Shown piece after piece: positions 42,910-51,595 of a stretch of 64,000 nt of DNA. The first letter of the stretch is position 1, and every line of letters begins with the position of its first letter. The notes under the pieces were generated by a model. It saw nothing but the letters and a program-made list of their open reading frames with translations. It ran no database searches and had not been told where the DNA came from. The stretch spans positions 151,532-215,531 of the forward strand of contig JANQJF010000050.1 in NCBI GenBank assembly GCA_028281765.1, in the 5' to 3' direction. This DNA comes from Planctomycetota bacterium (GTDB lineage Bacteria > Planctomycetota > UBA1135 > UBA2386). Both the position numbers and the translations under genes were made by a program.

Positions 42910-43205
42910 GTGGAGAGATGGTGGTTCGTGCCGGAAATGGGGCCGGCTAGGGCGACGATAATCTAACGAATGTCGCGATCCGTGCGAGTCCGTAGGCGGA
43001 TTCGGCGGTGCGAATGCGTGGCGCCGAAACCGCGTTCGCATCGGCACGGAGTCCGAGGGTTCGGGTTGATCGCGCCTTCGAGTCGCGGCGCGGGCGGACC
43101 GCAGCCAGCCCCGGTTCCGGCGCCGGGAGCCAATGATCGGCCAATCGACACAGGCGCGATCTCGTGCAGCCGCTATGATCCCGCGCCGCTCGTGACCCAC
43201 ACCTG
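42910..43205. other. Divergent intergenic region upstream of GSDH and HIT genes
   Basis: 296 bp between divergent genes, expected to hold both promoters. I see no convincing promoter elements, riboswitch or small gene; short reading frames here on both strands have arginine- and alanine-rich, noncoding-like translations. Confidence 0.5.
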
Positions 43206-43538
43206 ATGACGGACGACTTCTACTGTGACGAGGTCTTGAGCGGCCGCACGCAGGTGCAGGTCGTGAAAGAGACCGAGCGCGTGCTCGCGTATCACCACAC
43301 CCGGCCATTCTGGCCGGTGCACATCGTCGTGATTCCGAAGGTGCACGTCCCGTCGCTGACCGATCTCGGCGACTCCGGAGCCGCGCTGCTGCCGGAGCTG
43401 ATCGAGGTGGTCCGCGAGGTCGCTGCGGACGTCAGCGCGGAGCACGGCGCGGCGCGGGTGCTGACGAATCTGGGCGACTACCAGGACTCGAAGCACCTCC
43501 ATTTCCACGTCAATCACGGTGATCCGAGGGAGAACTGA
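43206..43538 (+). CDS. HIT-family protein (nucleotide-binding hydrolase/transferase)
   Basis: 110 residues, ATG 43206. The HIT triad is H97-L-H99-F-H101 (KHLHFHVNHG), and the upstream strand ARVLTNLGDYQDSKH and WPVHIVVIPKVHVPSLTDL match the family. HIT proteins hydrolyse or transfer nucleotidyl groups (AMP-type substrates in the Hint branch). No strong ribosome site precedes the ATG. The TGA lies 1 bp before the TTG start of the kinase-like gene, or overlaps it if the kinase starts at GTG 43519. A joint role in activated-sugar or nucleotide metabolism is possible but is inference. Confidence 0.93.
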   Translation: MTDDFYCDEVLSGRTQVQVVKETERVLAYHHTRPFWPVHIVVIPKVHVPSLTDLGDSGAALLPELIEVVREVAADVSAEHGAARVLTNLGDYQDSKHLHFHVNHGDPREN

Positions 43539-43539
43539 G

Positions 43540-44625
43540 TTGCAGGCTCCGACCGAACAGCAGCTCCACGAGGCGATCGCCTGCTTCCCGCTCGACGGAG
43601 AATTCCTGGACGTGCGGCCGTTGCGCCGCGGGCACATTCACGACACGGTCGTGTCGCGCTTCCGCAAGGGTGATCACGAGACGCAGTACATCCACCAGCG
43701 GATGAACGACGCGGTCTTCCCCGACCTCGACGTGCTGATGGAAAACATCCATGCCGTCAGCGATCACATGGTGCGTAAGCACGCCGCCGAGTGTGCCGAC
43801 GAGTTCGAGCCGCTGCGCCTGATCTCGACCGGCGACGGCGCGCGGTATGCGCGCACCGAGAGCGGGGCCTGGCGGACGTTCGTGTTCATCGAGAACACCG
43901 CGTCGTTCGATCGGTGCGCGGGGACGGAGCAGGCGTTCGCAGCGGCCCGCGCGTTCGGCTGGTTCCAGCGGCAGCTTCGCGACCTGTCGCCCGATCGGCT
44001 CGGCGAGACGCTGCCCAGGTTCTTCAGCTCGACGCACCGGTTTGCGCAGTTCGAGGTCGCGCGCGCGGCGGCTTCCGAAGACCGACTCGCATCGGCGGCC
44101 GCGGAGATCGCGTTCGCGCTCGAAAGGCGCGAGATGGTGTCGGTCGTCGACGACATGCTGCGATCCGGCGAGATGCCGTCGCGCGTCGTGCACGGCGACA
44201 CGAAGCTCAACAACATCCTGTTCTGTGACACGACGGGCGCCGCGAAGGGCATCGTCGACCTCGACACCTGCATGCCGGGGTACTCGCTCTACGACTTCGG
44301 TGACCTCGTGCGGTTCACCGCCGCGACGAGTGCCGAGGACGAGCGCGAGCAGGATCGCATCGGCACCGACCTCGGGCTCTACCGCGCGCTCGCGGAGGGC
44401 TACCTGTCGATGGCGAGCGACTTCCTCACGCCGCGCGAAATCGAGCTCATGCCGTTTGCCGCGCGGCTCGTGACGTTTACGATTGGCCTGCGATTTCTCG
44501 CGGACCACCTGAACGGCGATCACTATTTCAAGATCGAACGGGACGGGCACAACCTGGATCGCGCGCGGGTCCAGTTCGGCATGGTGCGCTGCATGGAAGC
44601 GCGCGCGATCGAGATGGCGTGCTAG
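43540..44625 (+). CDS. APH-like small-molecule phosphotransferase
   Basis: 361 residues from TTG 43540, chosen for the AGGGAG about 8 nt upstream; GTG 43519, overlapping the HIT gene, is the alternative (368 residues). The kinase-like fold has RRGHIHDTVV near the nucleotide loop, the catalytic loop VVHGDTKLNNILF with the Asp, and IVDLDTCMPGYSLYDFGD for metal binding. The order and the GHIHDT start resemble N-acetylhexosamine 1-kinase/homoserine-kinase-type APH proteins, so a sugar substrate is plausible. The stop TAG (44623-44625) lies inside the left inverted repeat of the MITE-like element, so the last codon or two may have been altered by its insertion. Confidence 0.87.
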   Translation: MQAPTEQQLHEAIACFPLDGEFLDVRPLRRGHIHDTVVSRFRKGDHETQYIHQRMNDAVFPDLDVLMENIHAVSDHMVRKHAAECADEFEPLRLISTGDGARYARTESGAWRTFVFIENTASFDRCAGTEQAFAAARAFGWFQRQLRDLSPDRLGETLPRFFSSTHRFAQFEVARAAASEDRLASAAAEIAFALERREMVSVVDDMLRSGEMPSRVVHGDTKLNNILFCDTTGAAKGIVDLDTCMPGYSLYDFGDLVRFTAATSAEDEREQDRIGTDLGLYRALAEGYLSMASDFLTPREIELMPFAARLVTFTIGLRFLADHLNGDHYFKIERDGHNLDRARVQFGMVRCMEARAIEMAC

Positions 44626-44789
44626 TGTCCCGCGTCCGAAGTCCGCATCATAAGTAACCGGCCTTCGACCCGCTCGCTGCGTTGCCGCTCCTCAACTTGG
44701 CCGCTGACAAGCCGTGTAGTCGCAGCGCCTTGCGCGTGAATCGACTGACGCGGCTACTTTCGCTACGGACTTCAGACGAGGGACACTAG
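44622..44789. mobile_element. MITE-like palindromic element, complete copy (168 bp)
   Basis: Bounded by 24-bp terminal inverted repeats: left 44622-44645 starts CTAGTGTCCC and ends GAAGTCCG; right 44766-44789 is its reverse complement with two mismatches. The interior has further inverted parts, such as CGCTGCG and CGCAGCG. No coding capacity. Its interior recurs at 63876-64000 with about 90% identity by eye. CTAG ends suit TA-targeting IS630/Tc1-type elements, but no transposase is in the window. Confidence 0.82.
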
Positions 44790-47700
44790 CGGCGACGGCC
44801 GCCGCCGCCCTGGGCGCCCCCGCGTCCGCCGCCGCCCGCTCCGCTCGCGCGTAGCGTCTCGCGCAGGGCGTCGAACTCCTGGACGCTGGCCATGCCGTCG
44901 CCGTCGCTGTCGATGAATCCCATGCGCTGCTGGAGGTTCTGCGGCAGCTCCTCGGAGGAGAGCTTGCCGTCGCCGTCTTTGTCGCGGTCCTGCACGAACT
45001 CCGCGGAGGTCTGTTCGGCCGCCGTGAGTTCGACCGTGCGCGGGTTGCCGGCGGACACGACGACGTCCCCGACCTGGCCCTTCAGGCCGAGACCGCTGAG
45101 CGAGTAGCGATACGCGCCGATGGCGAGGGTCTCGACCGTGGCGTTGCCGCCCTGGACGCGCAGGCGACGGTAGGAGTCGAGCCCGCGCCACTCGTTCGCC
45201 GGCTTGTCACCGGCGTCGTCGTAGGAGACCAGGTGAATCGTCGTGCCGCGGGGCACCGAAGCACCGCTCTCGGATCGAACCGCGAACTTCAGGCCGCCGC
45301 TCTGGAACGCGATCTGCAGGTCGGTCTTCGAGCCCGGCGTGACGATCAGCTGTTCGGCGTGCACGACGCCGCCGTTGCCACGTCCGCCACGGCCGCCGCG
45401 TCCACCGGTCGAGCTCGTGACCTCGAGGCGGTAGCTGCCCGGTAGGACGCCGTCGATCTCGAACTTGCCGTCGTTGCCGACGCGGTCTCGGGTCATCCGT
45501 TCGACGATGCGATTCACCATTCGCGCCTGGTCTTCGTTCGCCACGTTGCCGTTGACGACTTCATCGAGGCGCTCGAGGCGCACCTCGAAACCGCCCTTTG
45601 GCTGGCCGTTCTCGAACACGACTCCGGTGACCACGCCGACATCGGCGGCGTTGCGGGTGACGTCGTGCTGGATCGACTGCCCGGGGCCGAGAATCAGATG
45701 AGGGGTGCGGCCGGCGAGCGACTGGAGGCGCGCCTGGAACCCTCCGCGGTCGCCGCCACGACCACCGCGTCCGCCCCGGCCTCGTTCGCGTTCGGAGACC
45801 TCGACGAAGTACTCACCGGCTTCGAGGCCGTCGATGTCGTATTCGCCGGTCTCGCGATCGACGCGCGCGGTCTCGCGGTTGCCGTCGACGCTCGTGAAGG
45901 CGACCTGCAGCTGCAGCTCCGGATCGTGATCGAGCACGCGGCCGAACACGCGGGCGCCGGAGCTGAGCTCGAGACGGGACTCGAACTCGTCGCGGCCTCC
46001 CGGGATCACGAAGTCGGGATTCTCGAGATCGGAGTAGCCGTTCTTCGTGACCCGCAGCGTGTAGTTACCGCCGAGCACGGGCTTGAACTCGAACGTGCCG
46101 TCACGCTCGGTCGTGACGCGGGCGATGCGCGTGCCGCGGTTCCCGCTCCACATCGAACGCATGACCTGGCGCATCGCGTCGCGCTCGTTGCGGCGACCCT
46201 CCTCGGCGCTGGCTGGCGTGGCTGGTGTCGTCGGCGGCGGCGCGATCGAGAGCTCGACGCGCGCGCGTCGCACGGGCTCGCCGTCGATGGCGTCCAGGAC
46301 AATGCCGCGGAAGACCGTGCCGCGCTGGGCGGCGACGGTGACGAGGCCGAGGGGGGCGTCTTCGTTCAGCTCGACGACCTTCGCCGCGACCTTGATGTAG
46401 CCCGGCGCGTCGATGTCGAGTGCGTACTTGCCGGGGAGAAGGTCAAGCAGCGCGAACTTGCCGTCGGGGTGCGGGGTCGGCTTCGGGGTTTCGCCCGCGG
46501 CCATGCCCGCGCCACCGATGCGCGCTTGGTAGTACGCGTCCCGTGCAGCCTCTTGCGCGTCGTCGCTCGCGGTGCCGGCGTTGCTGCGCCCGCGATCGCG
46601 TCGGCCGCCGCGATCCCCGCCGCGACCGCCGCGGCCGCCATCACGTCCGAATCGGCCCCAGCTGTTGTTGTCGATGCGACGCGCGGTGATGCCGTATTCC
46701 GGGACAGGCGCGCCCGATTCCGAATCGACGACGATCCCGGTGATCTTCAGTCGCTCGGCCAGCGTCAACTCGAGACGCGGCGTCGACGTCGCGTTGACCG
46801 ACTCGCGACTGAGCGTCAGGAACTGGTCGTGCTCGACGCGGACGGTGACGTCGCCGAGCGCGACGGCGTCGAACGTGAACTCGCCGTCGCCGTCCGTGGT
46901 GGCGGTGGCGCGGTTGCGGCTTCCGCGGTCCCGACCGGCGCGGCCGCGATCGCGTCCTCCGCGGCGCTCTTCTTCGCGATTGCCTTCCTCGCGACTGCGC
47001 TGCGGGCTGACCGTGACGCGGGCCTCTGCGATCGGCTGGCCCGTTTCGTCGACGACGCGTCCGGAGAACGGCGCGCCGATCGTGATCTCGATCTTCACGT
47101 CTTCGATCGGTTCGGCGCCTTCGACTTCAAGGGTGCTCGAACGGCCGGGCAGGTAGCCGTCCGCGTCGGCCGTCAACGACCAGGCGCCACCGGGCACGGA
47201 GCGGAACTCGAACACCCCGAACGCGTCGGTATGCGCCGGCTGAATGAGTGTCGCGGCGAAGCTGCTGCTGCCGCCTCCACGAAAGCCGCGGCCACGTCCG
47301 CGGCTCGCGCCAGGAGTGACGAGGGCGTTCGCGACCGGTTGGCCGCGGTCGTCGGCGACTTGACCGCGCACGGTCGCACCGAGGTCGAGCACGAGATCCG
47401 AGACGAAGACTTCGCCGGTCTCCTCGTCGTAGTCGTCCAGGTTGACGCGGGTGCTCGCCGGAGCCAGGTTCGTGTGGACGGCGGCGAGTTCGAGCGTTTC
47501 GTCGTCGCCGACGGCCGTCGTGAATGCGTAGTAGCCCTGCTCGTCCGTGGTGTCGACGGCGCGGCCGGGATCGTCGCGGCGAGAGAGCATCGCGCGCCAG
47601 TCGAAGTTCCCGCCGCCGCCACGGCGACCGCCGCCGAAACCGTTGCGCATCATCGCGCGGAAATCCGGCTGGTTGCGCACGCGCACGGCGGCGCTCGCCA

Positions 47701-47974
47701 CACCGGCGCCCTGTTCGTCGACGACGCGGCCGACGACCTTGATCGCCCAGCCGGGGCTGCCGGTCCCGGTTGCCGCGCTCGCGTTCGTCGGCACCACGTC
47801 GGAGCGCTCGGTCGATTCCGCACTCGTCGGCGTGACGCGGATCGCGTCGAGCACCGATCGGTCATCCGCTGCGTCGAACGCGACGGTCGGAGCCGGGCCG
47901 GCGTCGGACTCGAACAGCAAGAATGCAGCGGCGCCGAGTCCCGCGAGAAGGATACCGATCAGGAGGAGTCGCAT
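44786..47974 (-). CDS. Exported protein with many carboxypeptidase-regulatory-like domains and EF-hands
   Basis: 1062 residues from ATG 47974. The N-terminus (MRLLLIGILLAGLGAAAFLLF) is a signal or anchor helix. The body is a chain of about eight carboxypeptidase-regulatory-like beta-sandwiches, each with a strand block like VVGRVVDEQGAGVASAAVRV, VRGQVADDRGQPVANALV, FSGRVVDETGQPIAEARV or FRGIVLDAIDGEPVRRARV. Between them lie Arg/Gly-rich stretches (GRGGRGGDRGG types). Near the C-terminus are two EF-hand/dockerin-like loops, DKDGDGKLSSEE and DSDGDGMASVQEF, and the tail is RGGAQGGGGRRR. It is probably a calcium-binding surface or matrix protein. The TAG stop (44786-44788) lies inside the right inverted repeat of the MITE-like element. 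Confidence 0.88.
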   Translation of the reverse strand: MRLLLIGILLAGLGAAAFLLFESDAGPAPTVAFDAADDRSVLDAIRVTPTSAESTERSDVVPTNASAATGTGSPGWAIKVVGRVVDEQGAGVASAAVRVRNQPDFRAMMRNGFGGGRRGGGGNFDWRAMLSRRDDPGRAVDTTDEQGYYAFTTAVGDDETLELAAVHTNLAPASTRVNLDDYDEETGEVFVSDLVLDLGATVRGQVADDRGQPVANALVTPGASRGRGRGFRGGGSSSFAATLIQPAHTDAFGVFEFRSVPGGAWSLTADADGYLPGRSSTLEVEGAEPIEDVKIEITIGAPFSGRVVDETGQPIAEARVTVSPQRSREEGNREEERRGGRDRGRAGRDRGSRNRATATTDGDGEFTFDAVALGDVTVRVEHDQFLTLSRESVNATSTPRLELTLAERLKITGIVVDSESGAPVPEYGITARRIDNNSWGRFGRDGGRGGRGGDRGGRRDRGRSNAGTASDDAQEAARDAYYQARIGGAGMAAGETPKPTPHPDGKFALLDLLPGKYALDIDAPGYIKVAAKVVELNEDAPLGLVTVAAQRGTVFRGIVLDAIDGEPVRRARVELSIAPPPTTPATPASAEEGRRNERDAMRQVMRSMWSGNRGTRIARVTTERDGTFEFKPVLGGNYTLRVTKNGYSDLENPDFVIPGGRDEFESRLELSSGARVFGRVLDHDPELQLQVAFTSVDGNRETARVDRETGEYDIDGLEAGEYFVEVSERERGRGGRGGRGGDRGGFQARLQSLAGRTPHLILGPGQSIQHDVTRNAADVGVVTGVVFENGQPKGGFEVRLERLDEVVNGNVANEDQARMVNRIVERMTRDRVGNDGKFEIDGVLPGSYRLEVTSSTGGRGGRGGRGNGGVVHAEQLIVTPGSKTDLQIAFQSGGLKFAVRSESGASVPRGTTIHLVSYDDAGDKPANEWRGLDSYRRLRVQGGNATVETLAIGAYRYSLSGLGLKGQVGDVVVSAGNPRTVELTAAEQTSAEFVQDRDKDGDGKLSSEELPQNLQQRMGFIDSDGDGMASVQEFDALRETLRASGAGGGGRGGAQGGGGRRR

Positions 47975-48162
47975 GTGGAAGCGTGGTCGGGCCGGAGGCC
48001 GTCCGTGACTTCGGCACATTCAAGCGCGTGGTTGCGGGAAGTGCGGTCGCAGCTTGTCGATCGGGCGTCACATTGCTGTATCCGGAGGTCCTGACGCGGT
48101 TTCCGACGTGCGGGTGTTTCACCGCGGTGCAACACCGCGACGAGATCGCGACAACTCGTAGC

Positions 48163-49221
48163 TCAGCGGAACGAGCCGTTGGTCTGGCTCGTCTTGCTCT
48201 CCCAGAGCAAGCGACCGCCGTTGAGGCGACTGTCGACGCCGACCGCGATGCTGCCGAGGAATGCGCCGTCGGTCGTGACGCGCGTGCCGCCGGGGCGTCG
48301 GACGCCGACGCTCTGCACGGTCGCCCAGCCTGTCTCCAGGTCGTTCGTGCCGTCGCAGTTGATGTCGAGATCGGACGCGTCGTTCGGCAGGCTGGCGAGA
48401 AAGGACTCGCTGAAGACCGGGTTGACGGTTTCGAGCGTTCGGGCGAACCAGCAGCGGAAGTCGAGCGTCGCGCTCAGCGGGCGCTCGTTGTCGTTGTAGA
48501 TCGAGAAGTAGAGCCGATTCGCGTCCTCGAACTCGCCCGTGAGGTTGATGAACGCGAGCTCCGACTGCGCGAGCGCGACGAAGCTGTCGATCATCAGGAA
48601 GTCGGGCAGCGCCGTGTATTCCTGGTCGTCGAAGTCGAGTCGGTGGTCGGTGTCCAGGTCCGTCGGCAGGCCGTCGTCGGGCACTGCTTGGATCGCGAAC
48701 GCGTTCGTGCAGTAGACAAGGCCGGTCGGGTGCACGATGCACTCCGAACCGATCAGATGGTTGTGCGAGATCGGCTGGTTGAAGCCTTCGGGATCCTGCG
48801 CCGAGACGACGAGGTAGCCCTCCTGGCCCGGGATGTTGTGACAGTCGGACAACACGCAGAGCGTATCTGCCGGCGACAGGAACTCCATGCGATCGAAGAC
48901 GGTGCAGCTCAGCGGTGAGAACGGGTCCTGCGGGCTCGGGATCACGTTCACGTACTCGTAGTGCAGGCGCACGCTTCCGCCGAATCCACCCGGCGTCTGG
49001 GGCGCCAAATCGGTGTTCGTGATGCAGATGAACGAATACATGCAGTGCGACGTCGTGCGGTGCACCGGGAAGATCAGCACCGAACCGGGCTCGCGGCTTT
49101 CGATCGCGGGCGCGGGAACCGGAGCGGCCGGTTGCTGTTGGGCGTCGACGACCGCCGCGGTCCACAGCGGCGCCGTGGCAGCGGCGATGGCCATGGCAAG
49201 CGTGCGTGCGGACAAGGTCAT
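48163..49221 (-). CDS. Secreted protein of unknown function
   Basis: 352 residues, ATG 49221, signal peptide MTLSARTLAMAIAAATAPL to VVDAQ. After a Pro/Gln/Ala-rich linker the mature protein is beta-rich and Cys-containing (HCMYSFICITNTDLAPQTPGG, TLCVLSDCHNIPGQEG). A late LDINCDGTNDLETGW could be a single calcium-binding loop of dockerin style. I do not recognise a domain family. It has its own upstream region: 186 bp separate it from the divergent gene at 49408. It lies 188 bp upstream of the carboxypeptidase-regulatory-domain gene on the same strand and could be co-transcribed with it. Confidence 0.72.
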   Translation of the reverse strand: MTLSARTLAMAIAAATAPLWTAAVVDAQQQPAAPVPAPAIESREPGSVLIFPVHRTTSHCMYSFICITNTDLAPQTPGGFGGSVRLHYEYVNVIPSPQDPFSPLSCTVFDRMEFLSPADTLCVLSDCHNIPGQEGYLVVSAQDPEGFNQPISHNHLIGSECIVHPTGLVYCTNAFAIQAVPDDGLPTDLDTDHRLDFDDQEYTALPDFLMIDSFVALAQSELAFINLTGEFEDANRLYFSIYNDNERPLSATLDFRCWFARTLETVNPVFSESFLASLPNDASDLDINCDGTNDLETGWATVQSVGVRRPGGTRVTTDGAFLGSIAVGVDSRLNGGRLLWESKTSQTNGSFR

Positions 49222-49407
49222 CGTCGGTAGGAATGGATGGATGGTGAGTGCGTGAGAAAGCTAGCTCGGGTGTTGGTGGCGACTCGGTCGGTATTCCCGG
49301 TGGATGGGGAGGACAGGCCGGGGCGGGCGATGGCAGCGGGGGTTTCAACCGAGTCCCGATTCGAGTCCGCGCCGATGTTTTCGGTCGGCCGCGTGTATCG
49401 TGGGAGG

Positions 49408-51447
49408 ATGCGAAGGATCGTCGCGATGTCGATAGTGCTGCTTGCGAGCGGCGTGGTGCCAGGCCAGTCGATCTGGGTTGAAGCGGAGAGGGCGTTGGCG
49501 AGCGAGGGTGGTGTTCGTGGAGCTGGAAGCGCGGTCCGCGTGCCCAGCGCGTGGGGCGGGCACTGCCTACGGGCGTCGGGCGATGCCGAAGGCGATGGGA
49601 TCCGTTGGTGGGTCACTGTGACCGAACCCATCCCGGACGCCGTGCTTCGGATCCGCGGCGCCGAGTGCCTGGGGCCTGCGGAGTTCGTGGTCGAAATCGA
49701 CGGCGCGCCGCGCGGACTCGTTCGCTTCGATGCGAACGATGTGCACGCCAAGTCGAGTCACGGTCGAATGGGGTATGCCGGACCCGGGCGTATGCCGTGG
49801 CGCGAGATCCCCCTCGGCGCGTTGGCCGCGGGCACCCGCACGCTGCAGCTGGTGCCCACGGAGTCTGAGGGGGTTTGGCTCGACGCTCTTGTGATCCACC
49901 CGAAGGGTCACGTCCCGGCGATCGTCCAGCGCGAGCTCATGGGTTCGAATGCAGATTCCGGCGGCACGACCCACGTGTTTTGTTCGCCTGGCGTCGCGGA
50001 ACGGACGATGGCCGCGATGGCGGAGCTGCTGGCACGATTCGAGTCCGTGGGCAGTGTCGTCGCGTCGTGCTGCTATCCGAAGCCCTGGTTCTGGCATGTC
50101 GTCGCTGCCACGGACGCACGACCCGGCGCGGCGGAGCTCGATGGCTTCCAACTGTGCGTGCACGAAGGCGAAGCGATGGATCCAAAGTCCGTCGGCATTC
50201 TCGCCCGACGCATGGCTCGGCGCTGTCTCGAAATGGAGGGCACATGGCCGCCACATCGGCCTGCTTGGTTGTTGCGGGGCTGCGCGCTCTCCGTGGGGTG
50301 GCTTGCAGAGCAGCAGATGCTCGGCGAGAGTCCGGAACCAGCCGGTGCCCTCGACGCCGAGGCCGGCATGTGGCGCGCGGTGTTTCGAATCGAGCCGAAA
50401 CTCTTCGTCGGTCTGGTGGATCGTTTGACGGACGTCGAGCGCAATGGCCCGATCTGGGACCCTGCGAACCGCCGAGATGCTCGCCTCGCCGAGCGGGCGT
50501 ATGCGGACTTGCTGTTCGGCGCTGCGTCCACGAGCCAAGCACGCGAGATATTCGATTCGTGGCGGAGCTTGCCGCCCGCCCCGAAGGACGCGTTGCCGCA
50601 GCGCGGCGAGACGGTGATTCAGGTTCGGTGCGGCGCCGGCTCCCCGGCGGGGGCTCACGAGTGGCGGCCCGAGTTCGATCTCGCGCGTCGGAAACGTGGC
50701 TTCGCGTATCGAACCGATGTCGAAGCGTTCCGAGACGGTGATGCGCACTGGCGCGTGCGCGGCGATGGTCACACCCTCGACTTCGACGTTCCCGCGTCGT
50801 TCGAGGGCTCGCTGCGGATTCAGTTTGGGCGTCGAGTGTCGCTCGAGCTCGGTCTCGACGATGGTAGGCTCGCCCCGGTTGAAGGGGAGTCCGAGTTGGT
50901 TCTACCGGTGCGTGCGGCATCCACGGCCGACGGACAGTTCTCGGTGGCGCTGCCTTCCGTTGGTGACGGATACCGCATTTTGGCGGTGGAACTGTGCGGC
51001 CCGCCCGATCTCGGAGCACGAGTGCTCGACGTCGAGTGCAGCGAAACCACGCCTCGCGACGGCGAAAACTTCGAGTGGCAGAAGGGCTACGACACGGCCA
51101 CGGTGGTCGAAGGCTTCGACTACGAGCTCCTCGTCGGTCAGGCGTGGCGCCACGGCGACCACCGGCAGTGGTTCGGCCACGATCCCCGCTACGGCGAACA
51201 GCCGCTCGAGTTCGAAGTCCGGGTGCCGAAGGGCTTCGACGGTGTGTTGCGTCTGACCCCGGACGACGAGGGCCGGATCGCGACCGTCCTGGTGGAGAAC
51301 CGCCGCTACCGCCTCCGCATGGGGATGCCGCTCGCGATTCCGATCTCCCGGGCCGAGGACGACGAGAGTCCGATCCGCGTCGTGATGCGTAAGGTGCGCG
51401 GCATGAATTGCGCGCTGCGACGCCTGGAGGTCCTCCGCGCGCGGTGA
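49408..51447 (+). CDS. Exported protein of unknown function with CBM-like beta domain
   Basis: 679 residues from ATG 49408, preceded by GGGAGG and opening on a signal peptide (MRRIVAMSIVLLASGVVPGQ). Residues 21-175 form a beta-sandwich that begins IWVEAERALASEGG and ends LDALVIHPKG, in the style of carbohydrate-binding modules that start with an E-A-E motif. The centre (about 180-400) is alpha/beta with FCSPGVAERTMAAMAELLARFESVG and a Trp/Leu-rich helix WLLRGCALSVGWLAEQ, possibly a diverged peptidase-like region, though no HExxH is visible. The last ~270 residues are beta-rich with pairs such as VVEGFDYELLVGQAWRHGD. No enzyme family is recognised. Earlier ATGs (from 49237) give a non-signal N-terminus. 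Confidence 0.7.
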   Translation: MRRIVAMSIVLLASGVVPGQSIWVEAERALASEGGVRGAGSAVRVPSAWGGHCLRASGDAEGDGIRWWVTVTEPIPDAVLRIRGAECLGPAEFVVEIDGAPRGLVRFDANDVHAKSSHGRMGYAGPGRMPWREIPLGALAAGTRTLQLVPTESEGVWLDALVIHPKGHVPAIVQRELMGSNADSGGTTHVFCSPGVAERTMAAMAELLARFESVGSVVASCCYPKPWFWHVVAATDARPGAAELDGFQLCVHEGEAMDPKSVGILARRMARRCLEMEGTWPPHRPAWLLRGCALSVGWLAEQQMLGESPEPAGALDAEAGMWRAVFRIEPKLFVGLVDRLTDVERNGPIWDPANRRDARLAERAYADLLFGAASTSQAREIFDSWRSLPPAPKDALPQRGETVIQVRCGAGSPAGAHEWRPEFDLARRKRGFAYRTDVEAFRDGDAHWRVRGDGHTLDFDVPASFEGSLRIQFGRRVSLELGLDDGRLAPVEGESELVLPVRAASTADGQFSVALPSVGDGYRILAVELCGPPDLGARVLDVECSETTPRDGENFEWQKGYDTATVVEGFDYELLVGQAWRHGDHRQWFGHDPRYGEQPLEFEVRVPKGFDGVLRLTPDDEGRIATVLVENRRYRLRMGMPLAIPISRAEDDESPIRVVMRKVRGMNCALRRLEVLRAR

Positions 51448-51595
51448 CCCGATCTTCCGCGCGCGGGTTCCGGGGCGATGCCACGGGGTTTTCGGCCCGT
51501 TTCGGGCCCCTTTCCCGCTAGAATCCGCACCGTTGCGGTCCGCTCTCCAGCCCAGGGGGCGGTCCAGTCGACGAAGACTCCAAGGAGCAAGACGA

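Noticed and set aside
45665..48094. Plus-strand frame of 809 codons antisense to the carboxypeptidase-regulatory-domain protein
   Set aside because: Composition is that of a GC-rich shadow; the minus strand carries repeated beta-domains and EF-hands.
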